From contig CAVUMX010000004.1 in NCBI GenBank assembly GCA_963742725.1, forward strand, positions 868,001 through 932,000: 64,000 nucleotides of DNA. The letters are read 5' to 3'. This DNA is from CAVVAL01 sp963742725 (lineage in GTDB: Bacteria; Actinomycetota; Actinomycetes; Mycobacteriales; Cryptosporangiaceae). This document shows, one piece after another, positions 7,183 to 14,244 of the stretch; within the stretch, counting starts at the first letter, position 1; every line of letters begins with the position of its first letter. A program made the position numbers and the translations under genes. A model generated the notes under the pieces. It did no database searches, had not been told where the DNA came from, and saw only the letters and a list, made by a program, of their open reading frames with translations.

Positions 7183-10089
7183 TCAGCCGGCGGCGGCGAC
7201 CGGGAGCGGCTGGCCGAGGCGGCGCCGGGCCTCGGTGAGCAGGCGCTCGGCGGTCAGGCGCCGCACCCGCACGCTGGTCGCGCGCAGGACGGGCAGGCAC
7301 TCCTCCAACGCGGTGATGGCTTCGCGCGGCCGTCCGGAGCAGAGGTACGCCTCGCCGACGTGCATCGACGCGGTCGCGGCGCCGCGGGTGTCGCCCACGT
7401 CGAGCAGGAGCTGGCGGGCGCGCTGCCCGGCCCTGATCGCGGCCGCCGGGCGTTGGCTCTTCAGGAGTATCCGGACGTGGAGCAGGAGCAGCCACGCGTA
7501 ACCGCGCGGCTCGTGCGCCGCATCGGCCAGGCGGATCGCCTGGCGGTACGTCGCGGCGGCGGCCGGGAGGTCGCCGAGCGCGAGGCAGCAGTCCGCCTTG
7601 CGGCCGAGCAGGCTCCGGCGGCCGCTGGGGTTCGTCAGGCCGCGCGCGGTGAGGAGCGCTTCCTCCAGCAGGACGAGCGCTTCGGTGTGGCGGTCCCGCA
7701 TCATCAGGGTCTCGGCGTGGGTCCGCAGCGCGAGGACCTGGGTCTGCGCGTCGGCATCGTCGCGGGCCACGTCGACGGCCTCGGTGACGAGCGCGTCCAC
7801 CGGCAGCCCCTGCGTGGCGCGGGCGAACGCCAGCCCGGTCATGCTGCGGACCAGCTCGTGCGGACGGCCGAGCCGGCGGAACCCGTCCACGCAGCGGGCG
7901 AACGCCCGGGCCGCCTCGCCCAGGTTCTCGTGGAGCAGGAGATCGGCGTGGGCGTACTCCGCGCGCCAGGCCACGACCTCGTCCCCGGCGGCGAGCGCGG
8001 CGTCCCGGATCGTCGCGCGTACCCTCCTGAGCTGGTCGAGCCCGCTCTGTTCCATGGCGGGCACCAGCAGATCGGCGGCCGTGGCGGCCTGAACATAGAG
8101 CCCGATCTCACACCCGCGCCGGATCGCGTCGAGCACGAGCGCCCGCTCGGCGTGGACCCACGCGTGCGGGCACTCGCCGATGTCGATCGCCGGCGCGCTC
8201 GGGGAGCCGGCAAGGGGCTCCGGCGTCAGTCCGTCGGTGGCCGTCGCCACCCGCGCGTAGACGGTGCGGCCGATGGTGATCAGCGCGTCGAGGAGCCGTC
8301 CGACGGATGCCCGGACGGTCGGCTCGTCGTCGGCGGCGGCCCGCTCGCGGGCGAACACGGCGACGAGGTCGTGCGGGCGGTACCGCGGTTCGCCGGTCCC
8401 GTCCGTCCCGATCGGATCGACGAGTCCGGCCGTGACCAGCTGTTCGACGAGCCGGTCCCCGTCGCCGCCGTCGGTGAGGGCGCCGAGCGTCCAGGCGGCG
8501 AAGTCGCCGGTCGGGAGCAGTCCCATGCGGCGGAACGCGACCCGCAGGTCCGCGGGCAGGGCGGTGTAGCTGATCTCCAGCCCGGCCCGGACCTCCAGCC
8601 GGCCGAGCACCAGCTCGTCGAGGCGCCGCGGCTCGTCGCGGAGCCGTCCCGCGAGCGCGTCGAGGCGGGCGGCCGGCTGCGGCTGGAGCCGGGCGCCGAG
8701 GATCCGCAGCGCGAGGGGGAGCCCGCCGCACAGCTCGACGATCTCGGTGGCGGCGCCGGCCTGGCCTTGGAGCCTGCCGTCGCCGAGCATCCGCCGCAGC
8801 AGCGTCAGGCCCTCGGCGCTGGACAGCGGCGCGAGCCGGTGGTTCCGCGCGCCCGACACGTCCGCGAGCGTCCGCCGGCTGGTGACCAGGGTGGCCGTGC
8901 CGGCGGTGCCGGGGAGCAGCGGTTCGACCTGGTCGGCGTCGGCGGCGTCGTCGAGGACGACCAGGACGCGGCGGTCCGCCGTCAGCGCGCGGAACGCGGC
9001 GGCGCGGGCGGTGAGTCCGGCGGGGATGCCGTCCGGGGCGACCCCGAGCGTGTCGAGGAACTCGGCGAGGACGGCGGCGGGGTCGCGCGGGACGGTGCTG
9101 GTGCCGTCGAGACGTGCGTAGAGCTGACCGTCCGGGAACTCGACCCGGAGCTGGTGGGCGACCCGTACGGCGAGAGCGGTCTTCCCGATGCCGGCCGTGC
9201 CGGACACCGTCACGACGGGCACGACCTGGCTGGCGACGCCGGACAGGAGATCGGCCGTCACCGCGGCGGACGCCTCGGCCCGCCCCACGAAGTCGCCCGT
9301 GACGAGCGGGAGCTGGCAGGGCGCCCGGAGCGGTTCGCGCGCGGTGGTCCGCCAGGTGGCGTCGCCGGCGAGTATCGCGGTGTGCAGGTCGCGCAGCGCG
9401 GTGCCCGGATCGATGCCCAGCTCGGTGCCGAGATGGTCCCGGACCTCGCGGTACGCGGCGAGCGCGTCGGCCTGGCGGTCGCACCGGTACAGCGCGGTCA
9501 TCAGTAGCTCCCAGCCACGTTCCCGCAGCGGGTGTTCACGGGTCAGCCGCTGGAGGTTCGCGACGACCGACTCGTGCTGGCCGAGCCGTAACCGGACGTC
9601 GAGCCACTGCTCGTCGACGGCCACCCGGTGCGCGTTCAGGGCCGCGATCTCGTCCTGGTGGAGTTCTTCGGAGTCGACCTCGGAGAGGGCCGGTCCGCGC
9701 CACAGCGCCAGGGCCTCGCCGAGAAGCGCCTCGGCCTGCTCCGGCGCGTCGGCGGCCAGGGCCTGGCGGCCGTCCTCGGCGAGGCGACGGAACCGGAGCA
9801 GGTCGAGGGTGTCCGGGTCGACGCTCATCACGTAGCCGCCGGCCGCCGTCTGGAGCACGTCGTCGCCGCCGAGGATCTTGCGCAACCGCGCGACGTGGAC
9901 CTGGACGGCCGACCGCGCGCGGGGCTGCGGGCTCGTGCCCCACAGCCAGGACGCGAGCTGCTCGACGGACACCACCCGGTTCGCGCGCAGCAGCAGCCCC
10001 GCGAGCGCGATCCGGCCCTTGCCGGCCGCCACCGTCACCGCGCGTCCCCCGACCCGCACCTCCAGCGGACCAAGCACTCTGAAATCCAT
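7183..10089 (-). CDS. AfsR/SARP-family transcriptional regulator with NB-ARC and TPR domains
   Basis: 968 aa from the ATG at 10089 (GGGGTGAAG just upstream); an in-frame ATG at 10182 would add 31 unlikely residues. Residues 1-95 are an OmpR-type winged helix (MDFRVLGPLEVRVGG, VVSVEQLASWLWG), 96-245 the bacterial transcriptional activator domain typical of SARPs (DALAAYREVRDHLGTELGIDPG), 270-560 an NB-ARC ATPase with P-loop SGTAGIGKTALAVR, Walker B VLVVLDDAAD and sensor LVTSRR, and the rest TPR-like helices. SARPs of this size switch on secondary metabolism or development, usually after signalling through the ATPase part. No biosynthetic cluster is visible beside it, so its target is likely elsewhere. 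Confidence 0.93.
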   Translation of the reverse strand: MDFRVLGPLEVRVGGRAVTVAAGKGRIALAGLLLRANRVVSVEQLASWLWGTSPQPRARSAVQVHVARLRKILGGDDVLQTAAGGYVMSVDPDTLDLLRFRRLAEDGRQALAADAPEQAEALLGEALALWRGPALSEVDSEELHQDEIAALNAHRVAVDEQWLDVRLRLGQHESVVANLQRLTREHPLRERGWELLMTALYRCDRQADALAAYREVRDHLGTELGIDPGTALRDLHTAILAGDATWRTTAREPLRAPCQLPLVTGDFVGRAEASAAVTADLLSGVASQVVPVVTVSGTAGIGKTALAVRVAHQLRVEFPDGQLYARLDGTSTVPRDPAAVLAEFLDTLGVAPDGIPAGLTARAAAFRALTADRRVLVVLDDAADADQVEPLLPGTAGTATLVTSRRTLADVSGARNHRLAPLSSAEGLTLLRRMLGDGRLQGQAGAATEIVELCGGLPLALRILGARLQPQPAARLDALAGRLRDEPRRLDELVLGRLEVRAGLEISYTALPADLRVAFRRMGLLPTGDFAAWTLGALTDGGDGDRLVEQLVTAGLVDPIGTDGTGEPRYRPHDLVAVFARERAAADDEPTVRASVGRLLDALITIGRTVYARVATATDGLTPEPLAGSPSAPAIDIGECPHAWVHAERALVLDAIRRGCEIGLYVQAATAADLLVPAMEQSGLDQLRRVRATIRDAALAAGDEVVAWRAEYAHADLLLHENLGEAARAFARCVDGFRRLGRPHELVRSMTGLAFARATQGLPVDALVTEAVDVARDDADAQTQVLALRTHAETLMMRDRHTEALVLLEEALLTARGLTNPSGRRSLLGRKADCCLALGDLPAAAATYRQAIRLADAAHEPRGYAWLLLLHVRILLKSQRPAAAIRAGQRARQLLLDVGDTRGAATASMHVGEAYLCSGRPREAITALEECLPVLRATSVRVRRLTAERLLTEARRRLGQPLPVAAAG

Positions 10090-10185
10090 CTTCACCCCCT
10101 GTCCCGGCGCCGATGCTGGCACCGGGACAGGCAGGCAGTGAAGGGATACCCCTCGCGCTTGCACCAACTGGCAACAATTCACCCG

Positions 10186-10353
10186 TCACGGACGGCGGCA
10201 GGTCTGGCAGGTGCCGCGCCTGCGGAGGTGGTAGGCGTACGTCGCGGCGCCGAGGGCCACGCCCCAGAGGGTCCAGAGCTGCGCCGGGCCGACGGTCACC
10301 CATCCGCTGCCCTCCGGGTAGTAGCCCAGGACGAGCGCGCGGTCCGGATCCAC
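10186..10353 (-). CDS. Possible small membrane protein with C-terminal CxxC
   Basis: A 55-codon frame from a GTG at 10353. The product reads protein-like: VDPDRALVLGYYPEGSGWV, one hydrophobic helix (AQLWTLWGVALGAATYAYH) and the tail RRRGTCQTCRRP with a CxxC pair. The same frame stays open upstream, so the start is uncertain and the piece could be the end of a decayed larger gene. It fills most of the gap between the SARP gene and the response regulator. I do not recognise the family. Confidence 0.4.
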   Translation of the reverse strand: MDPDRALVLGYYPEGSGWVTVGPAQLWTLWGVALGAATYAYHLRRRGTCQTCRRP

Positions 10354-10421
10354 CGAGCCCCGGGGATGGCGGTTGGTTGCGTCACTGCCCGGGTCGCCCG
10401 CCGGTCGAGGCGGGGTGAGCT

Positions 10422-10856
10422 GTGCCGATCCGTGTTCTCGTGGCCGACGACCAGGCCAACATCCGCGGCGCCTTCCGCATCATCCTCGACGCCCAACCTG
10501 ACATGAGCGTGGTCGGTGAGGCGGCGGACGGCATCGCCGCGCTCGAACAAGCCCGACACCTCCGTCCGGATGTCGTCCTCGCCGACATCCGCATGCCCCG
10601 GCTCGACGGGCTGGAGGTGACGCGGCACCTCGCCGCGCCGGCGCCGGATCGCGGCGCCACGACGCTCACGGGGCGTGAACTGGAGATCGCCCGCCTCGTC
10701 GCGAGCGGCTCGACCAACGCCGAGATCGCCGCCGAACTGTTCATCGCGCCGGGCACGGTGAAGAACCACCTGGCGGGGGTGCAGCGCAAGCTCGGCGTCC
10801 GTGACAGGGTCGGGATCGCGGCCTGGGCGTGGGACAACGACCGAGCCGCTCCGTGA
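10422..10856 (+). CDS. LuxR/NarL response regulator with shortened receiver domain
   Basis: 144 aa from GTG 10422 (GGGGTGAG upstream). The N-terminus is a receiver start (MPIRVLVADDQANIRGAF) with acidic pair Asp9/Asp10 and phosphoacceptor Asp55 in VVLADIRMPRLDGLEVT. It jumps from there, after about 15 residues, to a LuxR helix-turn-helix (TTLTGRELEIARLVASG, NAEIAAELFIAPGTVKNHL). Normal NarL proteins are about 210-220 aa; the stretch that would hold beta4, the switch Thr/Ser, the conserved Lys and alpha5 is missing, an in-frame loss of about 60-70 residues. No kinase gene is adjacent. It probably binds DNA, but normal phosphorylation switching is unlikely. Confidence 0.8.
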   Translation: MPIRVLVADDQANIRGAFRIILDAQPDMSVVGEAADGIAALEQARHLRPDVVLADIRMPRLDGLEVTRHLAAPAPDRGATTLTGRELEIARLVASGSTNAEIAAELFIAPGTVKNHLAGVQRKLGVRDRVGIAAWAWDNDRAAP

Positions 10857-10893
10857 GCCGCTACAGAACCGTTCATCGTTTGAGAGGAGTCCC

Positions 10894-11406
10894 GTGTCTA
10901 TCCCCAGCCCAGCCCCATCCACCTCGCCGATCTCAGCGGCGATCAACGCACTACGCGCCGCCGGTGAGAACGGCGACGCTGATGCGGTCGCCGAGGTCCT
11001 GGCACGCGACGTCGTTTTCCACTCCCCGATGTCAGCGACGAAACTGTTCGAGGGCAGGGACGAGGTCACGGCACTCCACCGTGACATCTTCGCCGTCCTC
11101 GACGACATCGACACCACCGAACCGCTCCTGCTCGGCGACACGGGAGCGTTCTCCTTTCGCGCTCGCGTGCGCGAGGTGCAGCTCGAAGCCATGAATCTGG
11201 TGCGCGTCGACGAGCAGGGGCAGATCGTTGAGTACACGGTCTTTGTCCGTCCACTTCCGGGCCTCGCGACACTGTTCGCAATGCTCCCGCCGAGGGTTGC
11301 GGCAAGGCGACGTGGACGCCTCGCGGGAGCGCTGGTGGCGGCACTCGCCCGCCCCCTCGCGTTCGTACACCGCACCGCGGACCGCGTAGCCCCCAGATTC
11401 CTCTAG
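10894..11406 (+). CDS. SnoaL/NTF2-fold protein
   Basis: 170 aa from GTG 10894 with a GAGAGGAG site. Residues about 10-115 fit the SnoaL-like fold: helix ISAAINALRAAGENGDADAVAEVLARDVVFHSP, then the strand set ending VDEQGQIVEYTVFVRP. Such proteins are small cyclases, isomerases or ligand binders. The C-terminus (PPRVAARRRGRLAGALVAALARPLAFVH) is basic and amphipathic, which is unusual for the fold. The stop codon shares the bases CTAG with the stop of the convergent XRE gene. Confidence 0.65.
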   Translation: MSIPSPAPSTSPISAAINALRAAGENGDADAVAEVLARDVVFHSPMSATKLFEGRDEVTALHRDIFAVLDDIDTTEPLLLGDTGAFSFRARVREVQLEAMNLVRVDEQGQIVEYTVFVRPLPGLATLFAMLPPRVAARRRGRLAGALVAALARPLAFVHRTADRVAPRFL

Positions 11407-12158
11407 TCGGGAAGCTGGTCGTAGCGCGCGAGCGTCGCCCGGTTCGTCGACGCGTCGCGGAACACCAGCTCCCACGGACCCGTGTTGATGTCCATCTCCT
11501 TGCCGAACCCGACCCACTTCCCGGCGAGGCGCCGCCCGGTCGGCTCGGCGAGCAGCTGGATCGCGCCGTGGTAGCGGGCGCCCCGGTAGTAGCCGCCCTC
11601 CGCGGTCTGCTCGACCCACGTGCCGGTGAGTACGTTCCCGTCGACCGTCAGGTCCATCGTCAACATCGAGTCCGCCGAGCCGGGGAGGCTCCGGACCGTC
11701 AGCCGGTCGCCATGCTGCAGCACCACGACGTGATGCATCCCGGTGAACGTCTCGTCGCGTCCGCTGGAGTAGTACTCGTACCGCGACAACCAGACGCCGG
11801 AGTAGTTGCCGCGCGGTGCCGAGCGCGGGGCCGGCGAGACAGGCGCCGCTGACGCCGCGGCGGACGACGGTTGGAGATCGTGCCCGCCATGTCCGTCGCC
11901 GCTCGCCCGCGCGAACACCGTGGGCGTGTCGAACCCAAGCGACTCAACCGGAAGGCCGGTGACTGCCTCCAGCGCGCGCGCGTAGAGCGGTCGCGGGGCG
12001 GCGGTGGTGCCGGACTCCCACCGCTGCACGAGCCGCTTCGAGGCATCGTTCGGCTGGCCGACCTTGTCGCCGGCGGCGCGGACGGCACGGGCGAAGTCGT
12101 CCTGGCTCATGCGCAGGCCGATGCGGACGGCGCGGAGGGCGCTGTTCGGCGTGGTCAC
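11403..12158 (-). CDS. XRE-type DNA-binding protein with C-terminal beta-rich domain
   Basis: 251 aa, GTG start. Residues 1-70 are an HTH_XRE domain (ALRAVRIGLRMSQDDFARAVRAAG, KRLVQRWESG) with a tail ALEAVTGLPVESLGF. A Ser/Ala/Pro linker (about 88-115) leads to a beta-rich domain (NYSGVWLSRYEYYSSGRDE, MHHVVVLQHGDRLTVRSLP, VDGNVLTGTWVEQT, GKWVGFGKEMDINTGPWEL) that reads like a small lipocalin-like sensor barrel. Arrangements of this type are common orphan regulators in actinomycetes. The ligand is not known. Confidence 0.8.
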   Translation of the reverse strand: MTTPNSALRAVRIGLRMSQDDFARAVRAAGDKVGQPNDASKRLVQRWESGTTAAPRPLYARALEAVTGLPVESLGFDTPTVFARASGDGHGGHDLQPSSAAASAAPVSPAPRSAPRGNYSGVWLSRYEYYSSGRDETFTGMHHVVVLQHGDRLTVRSLPGSADSMLTMDLTVDGNVLTGTWVEQTAEGGYYRGARYHGAIQLLAEPTGRRLAGKWVGFGKEMDINTGPWELVFRDASTNRATLARYDQLPD

Positions 12159-12438
12159 GGTTCAACGGTAGCGATCTGACGCCGCCAATGACACCGGAAT
12201 GTCGTCCTACATACCGCCGGAATAACGCCCAAATCGACGCCGCGCTCACATGGTGTGAAGCGCGACGCTACTTCAGTACAACTCCCCGCCGCAGGGGTGC
12301 GCAGACCACAGCGGCGGGTGACCGGGCAGGGCACGGTCGGCTTCCCGGCCGCCGATCGTGTCCTGCCCCGTCAACGGCCCGGCGGCTGGCCTGTCCAACC
12401 TCGGCCCCGCCGGGTTGCCGACTGAGAGGGGGTCACTG

Positions 12439-12624
12439 ATGGATCAGCTTGGTGAGCCGGTGCCGCGTTCCGACCAGATCGCCACTGCGGCCGGCCTCGC
12501 GAGTCTGCACGTCCGGCACGAGCACGACCGGCGTTGCTGGTGGTGTTTCCGTCCGTGGCCGTGCGCCGACCGGCTCTGGTCCGACCGGATCCTGAGGCTC
12601 GCCCGCGAGGTCCGTCGTGGATGA
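12439..12624 (+). CDS. Small Cys/Trp-rich actinobacterial protein
   Basis: 61 aa from ATG 12439 behind GAGAGGGGG. The product has the motif HEHDRRCWWCFRPWPCADRL: a His, a CxxC and a further Cys that could hold zinc. Small proteins with an FRPWPC-type motif are widespread and uncharacterised in actinomycetes. It stands alone 280 bp from the XRE gene. Confidence 0.65.
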   Translation: MDQLGEPVPRSDQIATAAGLASLHVRHEHDRRCWWCFRPWPCADRLWSDRILRLAREVRRG

Positions 12625-12641
12625 CGCCGCCACGCTCGCGG

Positions 12642-13292
12642 CTACGAGCAGGTGAGCGACAAGCTCTCGTGGCGGGCCTCTGTGTGCACTCGGTCCAGGC
12701 CGTCGACGTGTGCGGCGAGCAGGGCACCGACCTCGCCGAGGGCACCGCCGACGCCGATACACGGCATCCCCGCGGCGTTCGCGGCGTGCACGCCTGCGGG
12801 TGCGTCCTCGACCACCACGCATCGAGTGGGCGCCGCACCGAGTAGTTCGGCCGCGGTCAGGTAGCCCTCGGGATGAGGCTTGCCGTGCTGGACGTCGTCC
12901 GCTGCGACCAGGATCTTGGGTTGCGGCAGCCCGACCGCGGCGAGTCGCCCCAGGGCAACCGCGCGGGTGCCGGAGGTGACGACAGCCCAGCGTTCGTGCG
13001 GGAGCGTGGAGAGAAGCTCGGCTGCTCCAGCGGCCGCCGTCAGCCCATCGAAGTCCTGTGCCTCGCGATCCAGGATGCTGCGAGCCTCTGCCTCGACGTC
13101 CAGGTGCGGCGCGATCAGCCGGACAACGTCGATGTCCCGTCGGCCGTGGGACAGGGCGACGGCCTTGTCGCCGTCCAGCCCGTGTGCGGCGGCCCATTCG
13201 CGAAGGATGCGTTCGATCAGCCCCAGCGAGTCGACGAGGACACCATCCAGATCGAACAAGATCGAGTCACAGGTGAGCCTGCGCTGGTGCAT
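12642..13292 (-). CDS. HAD-superfamily sugar-phosphatase-like hydrolase
   Basis: 216 aa. Motif I FDLDGVLVDS gives the nucleophile and acid/base Asp pair; motif II is VVTSGT; motif III Lys lies in VQHGKPHPEGYL; motif IV is VVVEDAPAG. The cap inserted after motif I (LIERILREWAAAHGLDGDKA, HGRRDIDVVRLI) is the C1 type of phosphoglycolate and sugar-phosphate phosphatases. The sequence around GRRDIDVVR resembles 2-deoxyglucose-6-phosphatase or glycerol-3-phosphatase relatives. The natural substrate cannot be fixed from sequence. Confidence 0.88.
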   Translation of the reverse strand: MHQRRLTCDSILFDLDGVLVDSLGLIERILREWAAAHGLDGDKAVALSHGRRDIDVVRLIAPHLDVEAEARSILDREAQDFDGLTAAAGAAELLSTLPHERWAVVTSGTRAVALGRLAAVGLPQPKILVAADDVQHGKPHPEGYLTAAELLGAAPTRCVVVEDAPAGVHAANAAGMPCIGVGGALGEVGALLAAHVDGLDRVHTEARHESLSLTCS

Positions 13293-13347
13293 TCGCGTCT
13301 CGTCCTTCGCTCTAGGTGGTACCGACCTCCCACTCTGCTATGGCAGG

Positions 13348-13761
13348 ATGATGGAATCAATCGTAAGATTCTGGCACCACAGATCGATGCGCACGGGACA
13401 GCTGGGCACCATCCGCCGTCGGTCGGACGCCGCAATCACGCGGCACGGGGTGGCGGGGCTGAGCGAAACCGCGCTCCTACTCAGCGACGGGCGCCACGAA
13501 CTCTGGGATCACTGCCTCCAACCGGGAGACGAGATCCACGACACCGGCCACCCTGCCGGAACCAGAGAGCTGATCCATGTCGCCGACGGCACGCTCACAG
13601 TCGACGTCGGCTCCGCCTCCTTTGTCGTGGCAGCCACCGATGCCCTGGACTTTCGCGCCGACCGGCCGCACACCTACCGCAATGCCGAGCACGCTCCAAC
13701 CCGCTACACGGTGCACGTGATCTACACGGGGGCACCCGACCGCCGATACGGCGTCCACTAA
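13348..13761 (+). CDS. Cupin-domain protein, apparently without the usual HTH part
   Basis: About 137 aa from tandem ATGs at 13348/13351 after GGCAGG; a third ATG at 13387 is possible. The cupin reads RHELWDHCLQPGDEIHDTGH, GTRELIHVADGTLTVDVG and DALDFRADRPHTYRN. This pattern matches the C-terminal sensor of XRE-cupin regulators of about 190 aa. There is no helix-turn-helix in the 59 bp left before the divergent HAD gene. It is either a free-standing cupin or a 5'-deleted regulator. Confidence 0.6.
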   Translation: MMESIVRFWHHRSMRTGQLGTIRRRSDAAITRHGVAGLSETALLLSDGRHELWDHCLQPGDEIHDTGHPAGTRELIHVADGTLTVDVGSASFVVAATDALDFRADRPHTYRNAEHAPTRYTVHVIYTGAPDRRYGVH

Positions 13762-14244
13762 GAGTCGGGGTACGGCAAATGACGTAGGCGGTGCGCGACG
13801 GTAGTTGCACGGCGCATGGCCGAAAGTCCCCGCTCATGTTCAGTCGCCCGTCCGATGAGGCGGAGTGTGGTCTGGATCACTATTTGAGGTGTAACCGATG
13901 CCGTCAGAACTCCGGATCGAGGCCTCCGATGAGCAACCGCCCGAACCACGAGGCCAGGACCGTGCGACGCATCCAGGTGACCCGCCGCCCGCGGCGTCGC
14001 GAGGTGCTTCCTGACACCACGATCACCGACTCCTGGCCGCCCCGGCTGAACACGCAGCTGTAGCCCCAGCCGGCAAGGTCCCAGCCGCAGAGGTGAGAGC
14101 GATGCAAAGCTTCGCCAAGGACGTCGTTACGCACGGTGTGCGGGCGTACACTCTCGCTGTGCGTCGGACCAGTTCCTGCCAGGTCGACCGGGGGTCGCGG
14201 CGACGGTGGGAAGAGCAGCGACGCTGGGTAGAACAGCGGCGGCC
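13762..14244. other. Intergenic region without a convincing gene
   Basis: 483 bp between the cupin and the first sensor kinase. A 76-codon minus-strand frame (14134 to 13904, GTG start, product starting VRNDVLGEALHRSHLCGWDL) and a 38-codon plus-strand frame at about 13898 behind GAGGTG are possible but unsupported. The promoter of the sensor kinase operon should lie here; I cannot point to clear -35 and -10 boxes. Confidence 0.4.

Noticed and set aside
13904..14134. Possible 76-aa minus-strand gene before kinase 1
   Set aside because: Looks partly protein-like (HLCGWDLAGWGYSCVFSRGG) but has no ribosome site or recognised family; left as an intergenic note.
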